Positions 54,240-64,000 of a stretch of 64,000 nucleotides of DNA are shown here, piece by piece. The notes beneath the pieces were generated by a model that was not told where the DNA came from, did no database searches, and worked only from the letters and a program-made list of their open reading frames with translations. Position 1 is the stretch's first letter. Each line of letters starts with the position of its first letter. Origin of the DNA: an uncultured Prevotellaceae bacterium. GTDB taxonomy: Bacteria; Bacteroidota; Bacteroidia; Bacteroidales; Muribaculaceae. The position numbers were made by a program, and so were the translations under genes. The stretch spans positions 55,660 to 119,659 of the forward strand of contig CAMVPC010000004.1 in the NCBI GenBank assembly GCA_947169265.1, written 5' to 3'.

Positions 54240-54247
54240 TATCTTTG
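54240..54247 (+). promoter_or_regulatory. -7 promoter box of ppdK
   Basis: TATCTTTG, 85 bp upstream of the ATG. Upstream in the same 270-bp gap is a 7-bp dyad TGTGTGA (54157-54163) / TCACACA (54182-54188), a possible operator; nothing else was recognised there. Confidence 0.5.
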
Positions 54248-54332
54248 CAAAAAATTAGGGTTTTTTGTGACCTTATTTTGCCTATTGCAAGTAATTAGTA
54301 ATAATAATAAATTAATAATCAATTATTTAAGC

Positions 54333-57047
<2,715 letters not shown>

Positions 57048-57068
57048 ATTGACTCTGAAATAATCAAC

Positions 57069-57101
57069 AAAGGGACCTGTCCGTTTGGGCAGGTCCCTTT
57101 T
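57069..57101 (+). terminator. Rho-independent terminator of ppdK
   Basis: Perfect stem AAAGGGACCTG (57069-57079) / CAGGTCCCTTT (57090-57100), a 10-nt loop, then T-rich TTTTACTTATTTATG. Confidence 0.8.
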
Positions 57102-57165
57102 ACTTATTTATGAATTCGGACGATTTTAGGCTTAAAACGTTGCAGAATATATGCCATCCCTCAAA

Positions 57166-57879
57166 TTACAATAATCTATATAAGAAGAATGGTAGGTTCT
57201 TGTTAATAATGCCGAGGACATGCCATCGCTTGGTGACATATGCTTTTGATTTCTTGTGACGGATTGCAGCGTATATCTGGTCAACAACCTTATCAACAGG
57301 CATTACCCAAAAGAGACCTTCGCCCTTTGCCATAGCTGTGTCTACGAGACCGGGCCGAATGTCAGTAACTGTTACGTGTCCATAGCTCTTGAACGCTTTT
57401 TTGCGCAAAGCTTCCATGTAGTTGATTTGATAGGCTTTGGTTGCACTATAAGCAGGAGCCATTGGTTCACCTCGTAGCCCTCCTATTGAAGTGATTGCTA
57501 CGAGGTGGCCATACCCCTGCTTTTCAAATATATGGTAAAGCGTATCAATGACAAATGTCCATCCCTTCACGTTCGTTTCTATCGTTGGGTGTTCTAATGC
57601 ATAGACAAGTGAAGGATTGAGGTCGCCAATCCCCGAGCAAACTATGGCAATATCAATATTCCCAAGTTTCTCGCAAAGAGTGTGAATGGCCTGTTCTATT
57701 TCGTCCTGTTTTGTAATGTCTGCCGCAAAAACGAAAGTGTTGTATGTATGCTGCAGTTGTAGTTCATCCAACAAATTCGTCCGTCGGCCAACAATTCCGA
57801 GATGATTCCCTTCTGATACATATTTTTCAAAGAGAGCCCTTCCTATACCTGATGTAGCTCCAATAATGAGGATATTCAT
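57166..57879 (-). CDS. Short-chain dehydrogenase/reductase
   Basis: 237-residue Rossmann oxidoreductase of the SDR family. N-terminal IIGATSGIGRALFEKY is the TGxxxGIG NAD(P) motif; VCSGIGDLN takes the NNAG position; ITSIGG with the catalytic Ser and YSATKAYQINYME gives the YxxxK pair. Substrate unknown. Codons are AT-richer than in the core genes on its left. The upstream gap holds a -7 box (57896-57903) and an 18-bp palindrome, and beyond it a Crp/Fnr-type gene on the same strand, which may control it. Confidence 0.9.
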   Translation of the reverse strand: MNILIIGATSGIGRALFEKYVSEGNHLGIVGRRTNLLDELQLQHTYNTFVFAADITKQDEIEQAIHTLCEKLGNIDIAIVCSGIGDLNPSLVYALEHPTIETNVKGWTFVIDTLYHIFEKQGYGHLVAITSIGGLRGEPMAPAYSATKAYQINYMEALRKKAFKSYGHVTVTDIRPGLVDTAMAKGEGLFWVMPVDKVVDQIYAAIRHKKSKAYVTKRWHVLGIINKNLPFFLYRLL

Positions 57880-57895
57880 TTCACTTTTTTGAGTA

Positions 57896-57903
57896 CAAAG
57901 GTA
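57896..57903 (-). promoter_or_regulatory. -7 promoter box of the SDR gene
   Basis: CAAAGGTA on the plus strand is TACCTTTG on the minus strand, 17 bp before the ATG. No -33 element found. Confidence 0.45.
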
Positions 57904-57962
57904 ATGAGATTGTATAAGTTAAGCGTATATTTCGAAATAAAATTGTCATTAGACATTCAAAC

Positions 57963-57980
57963 TCTCAAAACGTTTTGAGA
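57963..57980. promoter_or_regulatory. 18-bp perfect palindrome between the Crp-type and SDR genes
   Basis: TCTCAAAACGTTTTGAGA is its own reverse complement across all 18 bases. It starts 2 bp after the Crp-type stop and lies ~60 bp upstream of the SDR -7 box. No U-tract follows on either strand, so an operator (perhaps for the Crp-type protein) is more likely than a terminator. Confidence 0.5.
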
Positions 57981-57982
57981 AT

Positions 57983-58558
57983 TTACAGACTGAAAGTTAT
58001 CTCACGTCGAATGTTACTGATTGTGGTAGGAGTTACTTTTAGATAAGAAGCAATATCTTTCAGACTGATGCATTGTACAATTTCTGGACAACGACTGAGT
58101 AAACGTTTATATCGTTCTCTAGTTGTCATACGATAGGAATCAAGATATTGTGTATATACTTGGGCAAAAAGGTTGTCAGATATGGCTTGTTTGAGGCCTC
58201 TCATATTGGCAGACTCCAGCAAAGAACACAAATCTTTGCCTTGGATTTGGAATACTTTGCATGATGTCCCAGCCATAATAGTCACCTCAGAATTCTTACC
58301 AGAAAGACAATTCGGGTAATCTGCAACGAACTCTCCTTCGAAGGCGAAGCCCGTACAATAATCCTTTCCCTCTTCGCCGTTATGCACCATGTATTTGAAG
58401 CATCCCCGCTCTACATAGGCTACCCACTGCGCCGTCTCGCCCGCAACCTCCAGCGTCTCGCCGCGCAGAAACGTCCGCACCTCCCCATGCTCCATGCAGT
58501 ACTCCCGTACGAGCTCCAGATCCAGCCCCTCCTTGTAAGAATTAAATACACGCCTCAT
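57983..58558 (-). CDS. Crp/Fnr family transcriptional regulator
   Basis: 191-residue regulator: an N-terminal cyclic-nucleotide-binding-like beta roll (~20-115, with LRGETLEVAGETAQWVAYVERGCFKY) and a C-terminal winged helix at ~145-190 with CISLKDIASYLKVTPTTISNIRREI. The Fnr-type Cys cluster and the cAMP-contact motif are absent, so the ligand is unknown. It starts 1 bp after the reverse transcriptase stop (TAAATG), so it may be transcribed with it. The first ~60 codons are GC-rich (CGC, GCC, CTC-type codons) while the rest is AT-rich, suggesting a mosaic gene. Confidence 0.88.
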   Translation of the reverse strand: MRRVFNSYKEGLDLELVREYCMEHGEVRTFLRGETLEVAGETAQWVAYVERGCFKYMVHNGEEGKDYCTGFAFEGEFVADYPNCLSGKNSEVTIMAGTSCKVFQIQGKDLCSLLESANMRGLKQAISDNLFAQVYTQYLDSYRMTTRERYKRLLSRCPEIVQCISLKDIASYLKVTPTTISNIRREITFSL

Positions 58559-58559
58559 T

Positions 58560-61469
58560 TTAATATTTCATACCAACTTCAACTATATTTGCTATGAATG
58601 TGTCGTTCCAATCGTTGTACTGAAACAAAAATCTTTCACGTCCTCTTTGAACAACCTTAGTCTTATTATAGTCTGGTGGCGTTTTCTTAAACTTCTTCTT
58701 GTTTGCATCTTGTTCTTCCATGCTCATCATCTGAAAGTCTCTAAGGCCCTCTACATCCAGTTCCGCAGATAATACAACCGCTTTATTGTCATCCGTGTTT
58801 CCTCCTTTTACTTTCAGCATATTCATTGACACATGGCTGTCAGGTTTTGTTACTCGACTGTCTCCGTAATGCGAAACATTACACAGAATAAAATAGCAGT
58901 GCATATCCCTTGCCATTGACTCTGCAATATTGTTGAAATAATAAGTATCCTTGTTGAATACGGGACTATATATGGCATCTATCATTGAATAGAAATACGA
59001 TCGTTCTTTAATACTGGCCAGTTCAAAACAATAGTAGCTTGCAAACACATGACCATGCCAATGATACAAATTCTGCCAATTTTCGGTTAGTTGCGGCACA
59101 TTCTTACCTTTTTCATGAATCTCATTTATTTCATCAGGAGCATAGTGGTTCTTGAGCCTTATTACTGGTACGGCATCCTTCTGACCATATAGGGTAATAG
59201 GCAAACAAGTAATTATGTAGTTATAAACGGTATCCCTTTTAACTACGAATTCCATTCCTGATACAAAAGCCCTCTCATATTTAGCGGCATATAGACAATA
59301 ACTCATTAACTCATATATAGGTAGTGAAAGCTCAGGCAGTATAAAAATATCTGTTTTATATATTTTTGTTATCTGATCTAGGATGTTATCAAATACCGCA
59401 ACCTTTTCTATGTCAACTATTCCAAACTTATCAATAACATCTATTGCATCATCATTCTTAATATCCATTTCTACTACAGATACCGTTCGGCAATCTTCAT
59501 AAAGAGGTGCCCATGCTAAATCCACATTGAATTCTGTAACTTTGTCTTCTTGCGGTGGTCGGCAAAATGCCATCCAATCGAGGGGGTGCCCAACATGATT
59601 CAATTTACAATATATATCAAAAGCACGTTGATAAATGCTTGGATTGTATATCTCACCAATGCTTAATGCATTTACTATGGCATAATATTTCACATAGTAT
59701 GGCATCCATCGGTACTCGAGCAAATCTTCTCGTAATTCAAAATCACCCATAGTCAGTTTCACCCCCTTGGTCACAAAATCCTTATAAAATTCTTGTAGTG
59801 GTAGCAGATTATAGTGCATCCTAACCATAAAGGTGTCAAGATAAAGTAAATCAACCTCTGAGACTTCTCGGTGCAAACTGAGAGCCAAATTATGTGATTG
59901 CTCCAAATGGAATATTAAACATTTCACCAATTGCTGCATTCCTGCTTCTGCGTTATCACCAAATAAGCCAACCTTTGGTATTAATGTTTCTATCTGACGC
60001 TTTGCATTCTCAACAAATTCTACTACATAGTCTTGCCTGCCTGCAAGAACAAAAACCGTCATTAGGCGTTCCCACAGCTGATAATGTTTAATTAAATATC
60101 CTTCTGTGAAATAGCGAAATACTTTTTCTACCTCTTCATAATGCTCATATCTTTCACCATATTTGGATAGTCTTGATGATAACTTTGCAAGGTATACGGC
60201 CAACTTATACTTATTCTCTTCCAGTATATTAAATCTTCGTCCAGGTTCCTCTTCTGCATCAAGCGTATTAACCAAGGTCACAAATTCCAAATTTACATTG
60301 CCAATATCAGCGTCATCCGTAAGGAATCGGAATTCGCTACTTCGCTCCATCTGCCCTTGCACAAACTCGTCAAGAGATGACTGAGGTAACATGCAGTTAA
60401 ATCTGTAAATATATATTTTGTCTTGTTGTAGTTCAAAGGAACATAACCGTTGATATATACCTTCAGCAAAAGCAAAAATAGCTTTATTATCATTGATAGC
60501 CATTAGTCCGTGCAGTTCTTTTTGAAAACTATCTATCAAAGTCCCTTCTGTAGACTTTGTCTTTACCACAACCATACAATCATCAACATATCTTCCGTAA
60601 TAATACGGTTGATACTGTTGATTGATAAAATCATCAAGCGGACTTAGATACCAATTTGCTAATACATGGGCACTCATCAAAGTTAGCGGCAAAGGGTGTT
60701 TTCCTACATTATTCCCATTGAAGACATCTATGTCCGTGTTTTGTGTTATTTCCCAATATCGCTGATATACTTTGATGATAGTTTGAGTCAGTGTATCTTC
60801 ACGTAGGTTGTTGTCAGGCCAGTTTGTGTCAAAATAGGTGAAGAATTCATCAAAGTTGAAATCTATAGAATGATAACAATTGCTGATATCAAAATTTATT
60901 ATAGTTACATCTTCTTTTTCTTTAAGATGTTGGTTAGCAGCTTTAATACCGTTTGCCCACCATTTTCTATATTGATTCTGATACTTTTTAAATAACGCAT
61001 TGCCTAACCGTACTCCACTTTCATTGGGTATGAGATCCATCCTATTACCATAACTATGGTTGTATAGTTTGCTATCAACTTGAAATCCATATAACAGAAG
61101 CCAAGCGACATCAAGGATGCAAAGCTCAACAGGTATATTTGCCTTCACCATTAACCTCTCAACCCTCATCTGATGGGGTGGTACATTAGTTATTACATGG
61201 CCATCAGCAGTCTCTTCGTTACTTGTTACTTTCTTTGGATAGAACGATAAAGACATCTCATGAAGCCACCTGTCAAGCAGTTTGTCGTTTTTTCCTTCTG
61301 CTACGCTCAGAAGTTTATTAAAAATGCGCCTTTCTTCCTCCTTTGATGAAAGGCTCTTTGCGAGTGTAGCCACGCGATACCGCATCACCATATCCGTCTT
61401 ATCATAGTATGTGGCGGTAAGCAACTTTCTGAAAGCTTCCCTCAAAACATCAATAGTTACATTTTTCAT
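58560..61469 (-). CDS. Defence-type reverse transcriptase fused to a nitrilase-like domain (UG/DRT1-like)
   Basis: 969-residue protein. Residues ~100-400 form a reverse transcriptase: motif A NFDISNCYHSID (Asp194), motif B GKHPLPLTLMSAHVLANW (~256-273), motif C YGRYVDDCMVVV (YVDD at 294-297) and motif D INDNKAIFAF. Residues ~400-640 are helical with no known match. Residues ~660-930 resemble a carbon-nitrogen hydrolase: Glu713 in LPELSLP, Lys773 in RLKNHYAP and Cys814 in SYYCFELAS sit in the order of the Glu-Lys-Cys triad. This RT-nitrilase fusion is the architecture of Unknown Group class 1 RTs such as UG1 (DRT type 1), known anti-phage proteins. AT-rich, unlike the core genes. The -1 to +19 region and the AbiE genes precede it. 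Confidence 0.88.
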   Translation of the reverse strand: MKNVTIDVLREAFRKLLTATYYDKTDMVMRYRVATLAKSLSSKEEERRIFNKLLSVAEGKNDKLLDRWLHEMSLSFYPKKVTSNEETADGHVITNVPPHQMRVERLMVKANIPVELCILDVAWLLLYGFQVDSKLYNHSYGNRMDLIPNESGVRLGNALFKKYQNQYRKWWANGIKAANQHLKEKEDVTIINFDISNCYHSIDFNFDEFFTYFDTNWPDNNLREDTLTQTIIKVYQRYWEITQNTDIDVFNGNNVGKHPLPLTLMSAHVLANWYLSPLDDFINQQYQPYYYGRYVDDCMVVVKTKSTEGTLIDSFQKELHGLMAINDNKAIFAFAEGIYQRLCSFELQQDKIYIYRFNCMLPQSSLDEFVQGQMERSSEFRFLTDDADIGNVNLEFVTLVNTLDAEEEPGRRFNILEENKYKLAVYLAKLSSRLSKYGERYEHYEEVEKVFRYFTEGYLIKHYQLWERLMTVFVLAGRQDYVVEFVENAKRQIETLIPKVGLFGDNAEAGMQQLVKCLIFHLEQSHNLALSLHREVSEVDLLYLDTFMVRMHYNLLPLQEFYKDFVTKGVKLTMGDFELREDLLEYRWMPYYVKYYAIVNALSIGEIYNPSIYQRAFDIYCKLNHVGHPLDWMAFCRPPQEDKVTEFNVDLAWAPLYEDCRTVSVVEMDIKNDDAIDVIDKFGIVDIEKVAVFDNILDQITKIYKTDIFILPELSLPIYELMSYCLYAAKYERAFVSGMEFVVKRDTVYNYIITCLPITLYGQKDAVPVIRLKNHYAPDEINEIHEKGKNVPQLTENWQNLYHWHGHVFASYYCFELASIKERSYFYSMIDAIYSPVFNKDTYYFNNIAESMARDMHCYFILCNVSHYGDSRVTKPDSHVSMNMLKVKGGNTDDNKAVVLSAELDVEGLRDFQMMSMEEQDANKKKFKKTPPDYNKTKVVQRGRERFLFQYNDWNDTFIANIVEVGMKY

Positions 61470-61474
61470 AATTG

Positions 61475-61534
61475 TTACTCGATCTCAATAATACAGTATT
61501 TGTTTACAGGCTTTACGTTATGGTATCCCCTCAT
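61475..61534 (-). CDS. Possible 19-codon small ORF before the reverse transcriptase
   Basis: An ATG at 61534 opens a frame for MRGYHNVKPVNKYCIIEIE and stops at 61475, 5 nt before the reverse transcriptase ATG. The same frame is open upstream into the end of the AbiEii gene with coding-like residues but no other ATG. It could be a real small protein, a translational-coupling leader, or chance. There is no independent evidence, so I hold it loosely. Confidence 0.25.
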   Translation of the reverse strand: MRGYHNVKPVNKYCIIEIE

Positions 61535-61575
61535 AATTATTTGGTCTTGTGATTCGTTAAATATATCTCGTTTTA

Positions 61576-62601
61576 TTATTTCGCAATAGCTCTTACTTTT
61601 TCCTGCAATTCTGCAATTTTCATCATCAAAGCATCAAACTCCAATGATTGGCCATAGATGAAGAAACGACGCATGTCTGCATAGTCGGCTTTCCATGATT
61701 CAATTGCTTGCTTTGGTATCATAAAATTGATAGAAGCAGGAGCATGAAGATCGTAGTTCACATACTTCAAGGCGTAATATGCTCTACGATGCTCAACAAT
61801 TGCGTCATAGAGAGTGCGGTCAGCCAAAGCCTCCCGCCCATATTCAGTGTCCATCAGTTTCTCCAAGTCGTACAGATGACGGGACATACGAACGCTTCTG
61901 GGCTTATCTTTCTGAAACTCTTCGGCCAACAGAAATATTTTTTCCAAGAATGTGCGTGTAGGAACAACAGTTCTTATCTTGCAATTGGCATCTATGTCTT
62001 CCTCTTCAAAGGTCTTACCAATTAATGAGTGAATGTAACGTTCCTCTGTTGGTTCGTCCATGGAGAGACAGCTAATCTCGATCTTCACACGCGGAGGAAT
62101 GTAAGTGATAGTGTCTTCAATGATGGACGGATAATGTAGCAGTATGACCGTAGGATCTTTGTCTGAGTCTATAGGTTTCCATTCTCCATTCTTGTCTTGC
62201 ACTTGGGTGACATTCTCGATAGTGTACCCGGTGACACCCATGCTCTTTAAATGTGCGTCAATTTGGGCCGAAAGTTTTTCTTGTATATACTTTCGTGCCA
62301 GCTTCTTCAGTTTATCGCGTTGGCTCTTGTTTGACTTTTCTATGCCAAAGAAAGAGTGGCTTATGGCTAAGTCTATGTCCTCAGAAAAACGTTCAATAAT
62401 ATTGAAACCTTTTGAGAGTGACGTGCCTCCCTTGAATATCAACCATTCACGACAGTCCGTCTGGAACAGAGCTTTCAACGTGACAGTTACCCACCAGTCC
62501 TTTTCTATAGCCACTTGATTGATACCAGGATGCGTGGCTTCCGTCTGTTGTAGCATCGCTAGACGATCAACAAGCTCGTTGTTTAACCAAAGTTTTTCCA
62601 T
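61576..62601 (-). CDS. AbiEii/AbiGii family nucleotidyltransferase toxin
   Basis: 341-residue toxin component of a type IV AbiE toxin-antitoxin system (abortive infection). The DNA polymerase beta-like nucleotidyltransferase core has FKGGTSLSKG (GGTS at 58-61) and RFSEDIDLAI (SEDID at 73-77) with the metal-binding Asp residues, followed by the family ARKYIQEKL, KIEISCL and ARDLYDLEKL-like (SRHLYDLEKLM) segments. In other systems such toxins block growth by modifying tRNA 3' ends when phage infection upsets the antitoxin. It starts 5 bp after the antitoxin gene. The reverse transcriptase follows ~106 bp downstream. Confidence 0.92.
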   Translation of the reverse strand: MEKLWLNNELVDRLAMLQQTEATHPGINQVAIEKDWWVTVTLKALFQTDCREWLIFKGGTSLSKGFNIIERFSEDIDLAISHSFFGIEKSNKSQRDKLKKLARKYIQEKLSAQIDAHLKSMGVTGYTIENVTQVQDKNGEWKPIDSDKDPTVILLHYPSIIEDTITYIPPRVKIEISCLSMDEPTEERYIHSLIGKTFEEEDIDANCKIRTVVPTRTFLEKIFLLAEEFQKDKPRSVRMSRHLYDLEKLMDTEYGREALADRTLYDAIVEHRRAYYALKYVNYDLHAPASINFMIPKQAIESWKADYADMRRFFIYGQSLEFDALMMKIAELQEKVRAIAK

Positions 62602-62606
62602 TGTCT

Positions 62607-63218
62607 TTATTCTGTTTTAAGCATTGGTTTTATGATTCGTTTCATCCATGCTGGCATCAAATCCATGTCTCGCATCAACGATTCTTTGTTTGGTTCTTTT
62701 GATATCAGTGAATTAATCGTCTGCAGTTCGTTATCGGATACATTCTCTTGCTTTAACGCCTTAAGAGCTTGGACCAATAAGGCAATGAGGCGAGTCTCAT
62801 AGCAGAAATTCTTGGGGACACCGCGTTTCAAAGTTACCTGACGATTGGCGAGTTTAACTGTCCTCTCGCTGCCTGTTGTTAGGTACGTATAATTCATTGG
62901 AACCTGCGTAGATAGCCCTAGTATATTTAGTGCTGTCATGCCTGAAGGTAAAACTTGGGCATTATCACGGGTTGCTATAGCTTGTACCACTTTATCAACA
63001 GTGGGAAGTACAATTCCGAACCGACTTCTTCGAGGTTTGGCATAAATGCCTTGCGCTATCTTTGTCAATACTCCCTCATTGGTTAGTTCAGACAAGGTGC
63101 TACCAACAAACTCAGCGTGATATTCTGGGAAGTCAGAGCGGAACAGAATACTATCTTCAGGCATCGCTTCTATGCGTTGCCTTAAGGTATTGCTATCTAT
63201 AGAATGTCCGTTTATCAT
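62607..63218 (-). CDS. AbiEi-like antitoxin (DUF6088 family)
   Basis: 203-residue DUF6088/AbiEi-type protein. The start at 63218 (MINGHSIDSNTLRQRI) lies just after a TATCTTTG promoter box, while the longer frame to 63269 begins upstream of it. The N terminus is a winged-helix segment (DSILFRSDFPE, TLSELTNEGVLTKIAQGIYAKP), which would bind the operon operator. The middle (LPSGMTALNILGLSTQVPMNYTYLT) is the characteristic AbiEi signature. It represses the operon and neutralises the downstream toxin. First gene of the minus-strand set AbiEi-AbiEii-RT-Crp. Confidence 0.88.
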   Translation of the reverse strand: MINGHSIDSNTLRQRIEAMPEDSILFRSDFPEYHAEFVGSTLSELTNEGVLTKIAQGIYAKPRRSRFGIVLPTVDKVVQAIATRDNAQVLPSGMTALNILGLSTQVPMNYTYLTTGSERTVKLANRQVTLKRGVPKNFCYETRLIALLVQALKALKQENVSDNELQTINSLISKEPNKESLMRDMDLMPAWMKRIIKPMLKTE

Positions 63219-63251
63219 AAGACCTTTGAAATTTTGATGATTTTTCAAATG

Positions 63252-63259
63252 CAAAGATA
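63252..63259 (-). promoter_or_regulatory. -7 promoter box of the AbiE/reverse-transcriptase operon
   Basis: CAAAGATA on the plus strand is TATCTTTG on the minus strand, 33 bp upstream of the antitoxin ATG at 63218. No TTG at the proper distance. Confidence 0.5.
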
Positions 63260-63269
63260 GGCATTTCAT

Positions 63270-64000
63270 TTGAATAAACCATGTACATCAGTGCATTTTT
63301 TCCCGTTTTACAGACATTTTTGTTAACTTTCATAATTTTGTTACTTTGAAAATACAGTTTTTACCCTTCTCATCAAAAACTGGCTCATCAGAAAAGGAGG
63401 GTAGAATGAGAAGGGGATGGAACTAATAAATGGATTTTTCTTCTGTAAAAAGAAAAATGTGTTATTGGAAAATAGAAAGTCTTTTCATTCTGCAAAGTTT
63501 AGGTACACGTTTACCCATGTATATATACATGAACCTCTAAACTGAAATTATTAAACTCGAACATTATAGGTATTACTTTACCTTATTAAATATATATATA
63601 TATATAAGAACATCTAAACTTAAACCTAAACTTACACCGCAAGAATCCATCCGTTTTTCTTTTAACTGAGACAAATTGTGGCAAGAAGAGATGCCATTTC
63701 GTCTATATATGTTAAAAAACAAACACATTCTGCAAGAAAAGCGAGCAGAATGAGCGAAAAGTCAGAAGAAATCATTAACTTTGCAAACAAAGTTTGCAGA
63801 GTGTTTCTGAGGGCTATAGTTCTATAGATTACATGAAGCATTTACAGTTAACGATTGTGAGACCTAAGTCGAGCAATTTATTGTAAAACCAAAAATTGAA
63901 AATATGACATAGAAAGTGATTTTCTGCCGTAAAAACACGTTTATTGTTGCCATGAGCGTGTAAAAACGTGCAGAATGTGTCGCAAAAGAGTCGCCAGTAG
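63270..64000. other. AT-rich, repeat-bearing intergenic region at the island edge
   Basis: About 730 bp without a supported gene. It contains: the 8-mer CATTCTGC/GCAGAATG four times (63486-63493, 63726-63733, 63745-63752, 63970-63977), of which 63726-63752 is a perfect inverted pair with an 11-nt spacer; a 10-bp inverted pair AAGTTTAGGT (63495-63504) / ACCTAAACTT (63624-63633); an (AT)n run at ~63590-63606; a hairpin TGCAAAC/GTTTGCA at 63782-63798; a plus-strand -7 box TAACTTTG at 63776-63783; and a 17-codon frame 63833-63886 (MKHLQLTIVRPKSSNLL) downstream of that box. It may be the leader of a plus-strand gene beyond the window or an attachment/regulatory region of the island. Confidence 0.5.

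Noticed and set aside
63590..63606. (AT)n run as a functional repeat or origin-like element
   Set aside because: A short dinucleotide run in AT-rich intergenic DNA; no DnaA boxes or iterons were seen around it.

Overview
This is a chromosomal window from a member of the Bacteroidota, most likely order Bacteroidales (a Muribaculaceae/Prevotella-like genome is plausible, but I cannot fix the family by eye). The reasons are: repeated Bacteroidota-type promoters (TTG, 19-20 bp, TAnnTTTG) upstream of genes; an ECF sigma / short anti-sigma / STN-type TonB-dependent receptor trio; a possible type IX secretion-like C-terminal tail; RecQ with the extra C-terminal winged-helix region; and few Shine-Dalgarno sequences. 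No rRNA, tRNA, CRISPR array or insertion sequence was recognised.

Layout. 1-14.6 kb: end of clpX, recQ, a two-domain PpiC-type periplasmic isomerase, an ABC-F ATPase, YjbR and DUF5131 genes, a LolA-like protein and trxB. trxB is translationally coupled to a four-gene set for acylation of a surface polymer (SGNH hydrolase, MBOAT acyltransferase, two DHHW proteins). 14.6-15.5 kb: a scar where two divergent genes (an AraC-type regulator and an amidohydrolase) have both lost their 5' ends. 15.5-31.5 kb: housekeeping and envelope genes (deoD, mdh, C69 dipeptidase, exonuclease, nadE, aroC, ybaK-type deacylase, tilS, a LuxR-type regulator with a RIC/hemerythrin-like partner, 5-formyl-THF cyclo-ligase, S41 protease, dCMP deaminase) plus several secreted proteins of unknown function. 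31.6-35.3 kb: an ECF sigma / anti-sigma / outer-membrane receptor operon. 35.3-43.6 kb: MFS transporter, phospholipase A and a complete RND efflux pump (adaptor, permease, outer-membrane factor). 43.7-57 kb: htpG, a Clp ATPase that lacks the Clp N-domain, a SurA-like isomerase coupled to an OstA/LptA-like protein, mutL, a PHP phosphatase and ppdK.

57.1-64 kb has a different character: clearly AT-rich DNA carrying an AbiEi/AbiEii toxin-antitoxin pair, a 969-residue reverse transcriptase fused to a nitrilase-like domain (UG/DRT1-like anti-phage reverse transcriptase), a Crp/Fnr regulator and a short-chain dehydrogenase, all on the minus strand. It is followed by about 730 bp of repeat-rich non-coding DNA. 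I read this as an acquired defence island, and it is the most interesting part of the window. A possible 19-codon ORF lies just before the reverse transcriptase, and an 18-bp perfect palindrome lies between the Crp-type gene and the dehydrogenase.
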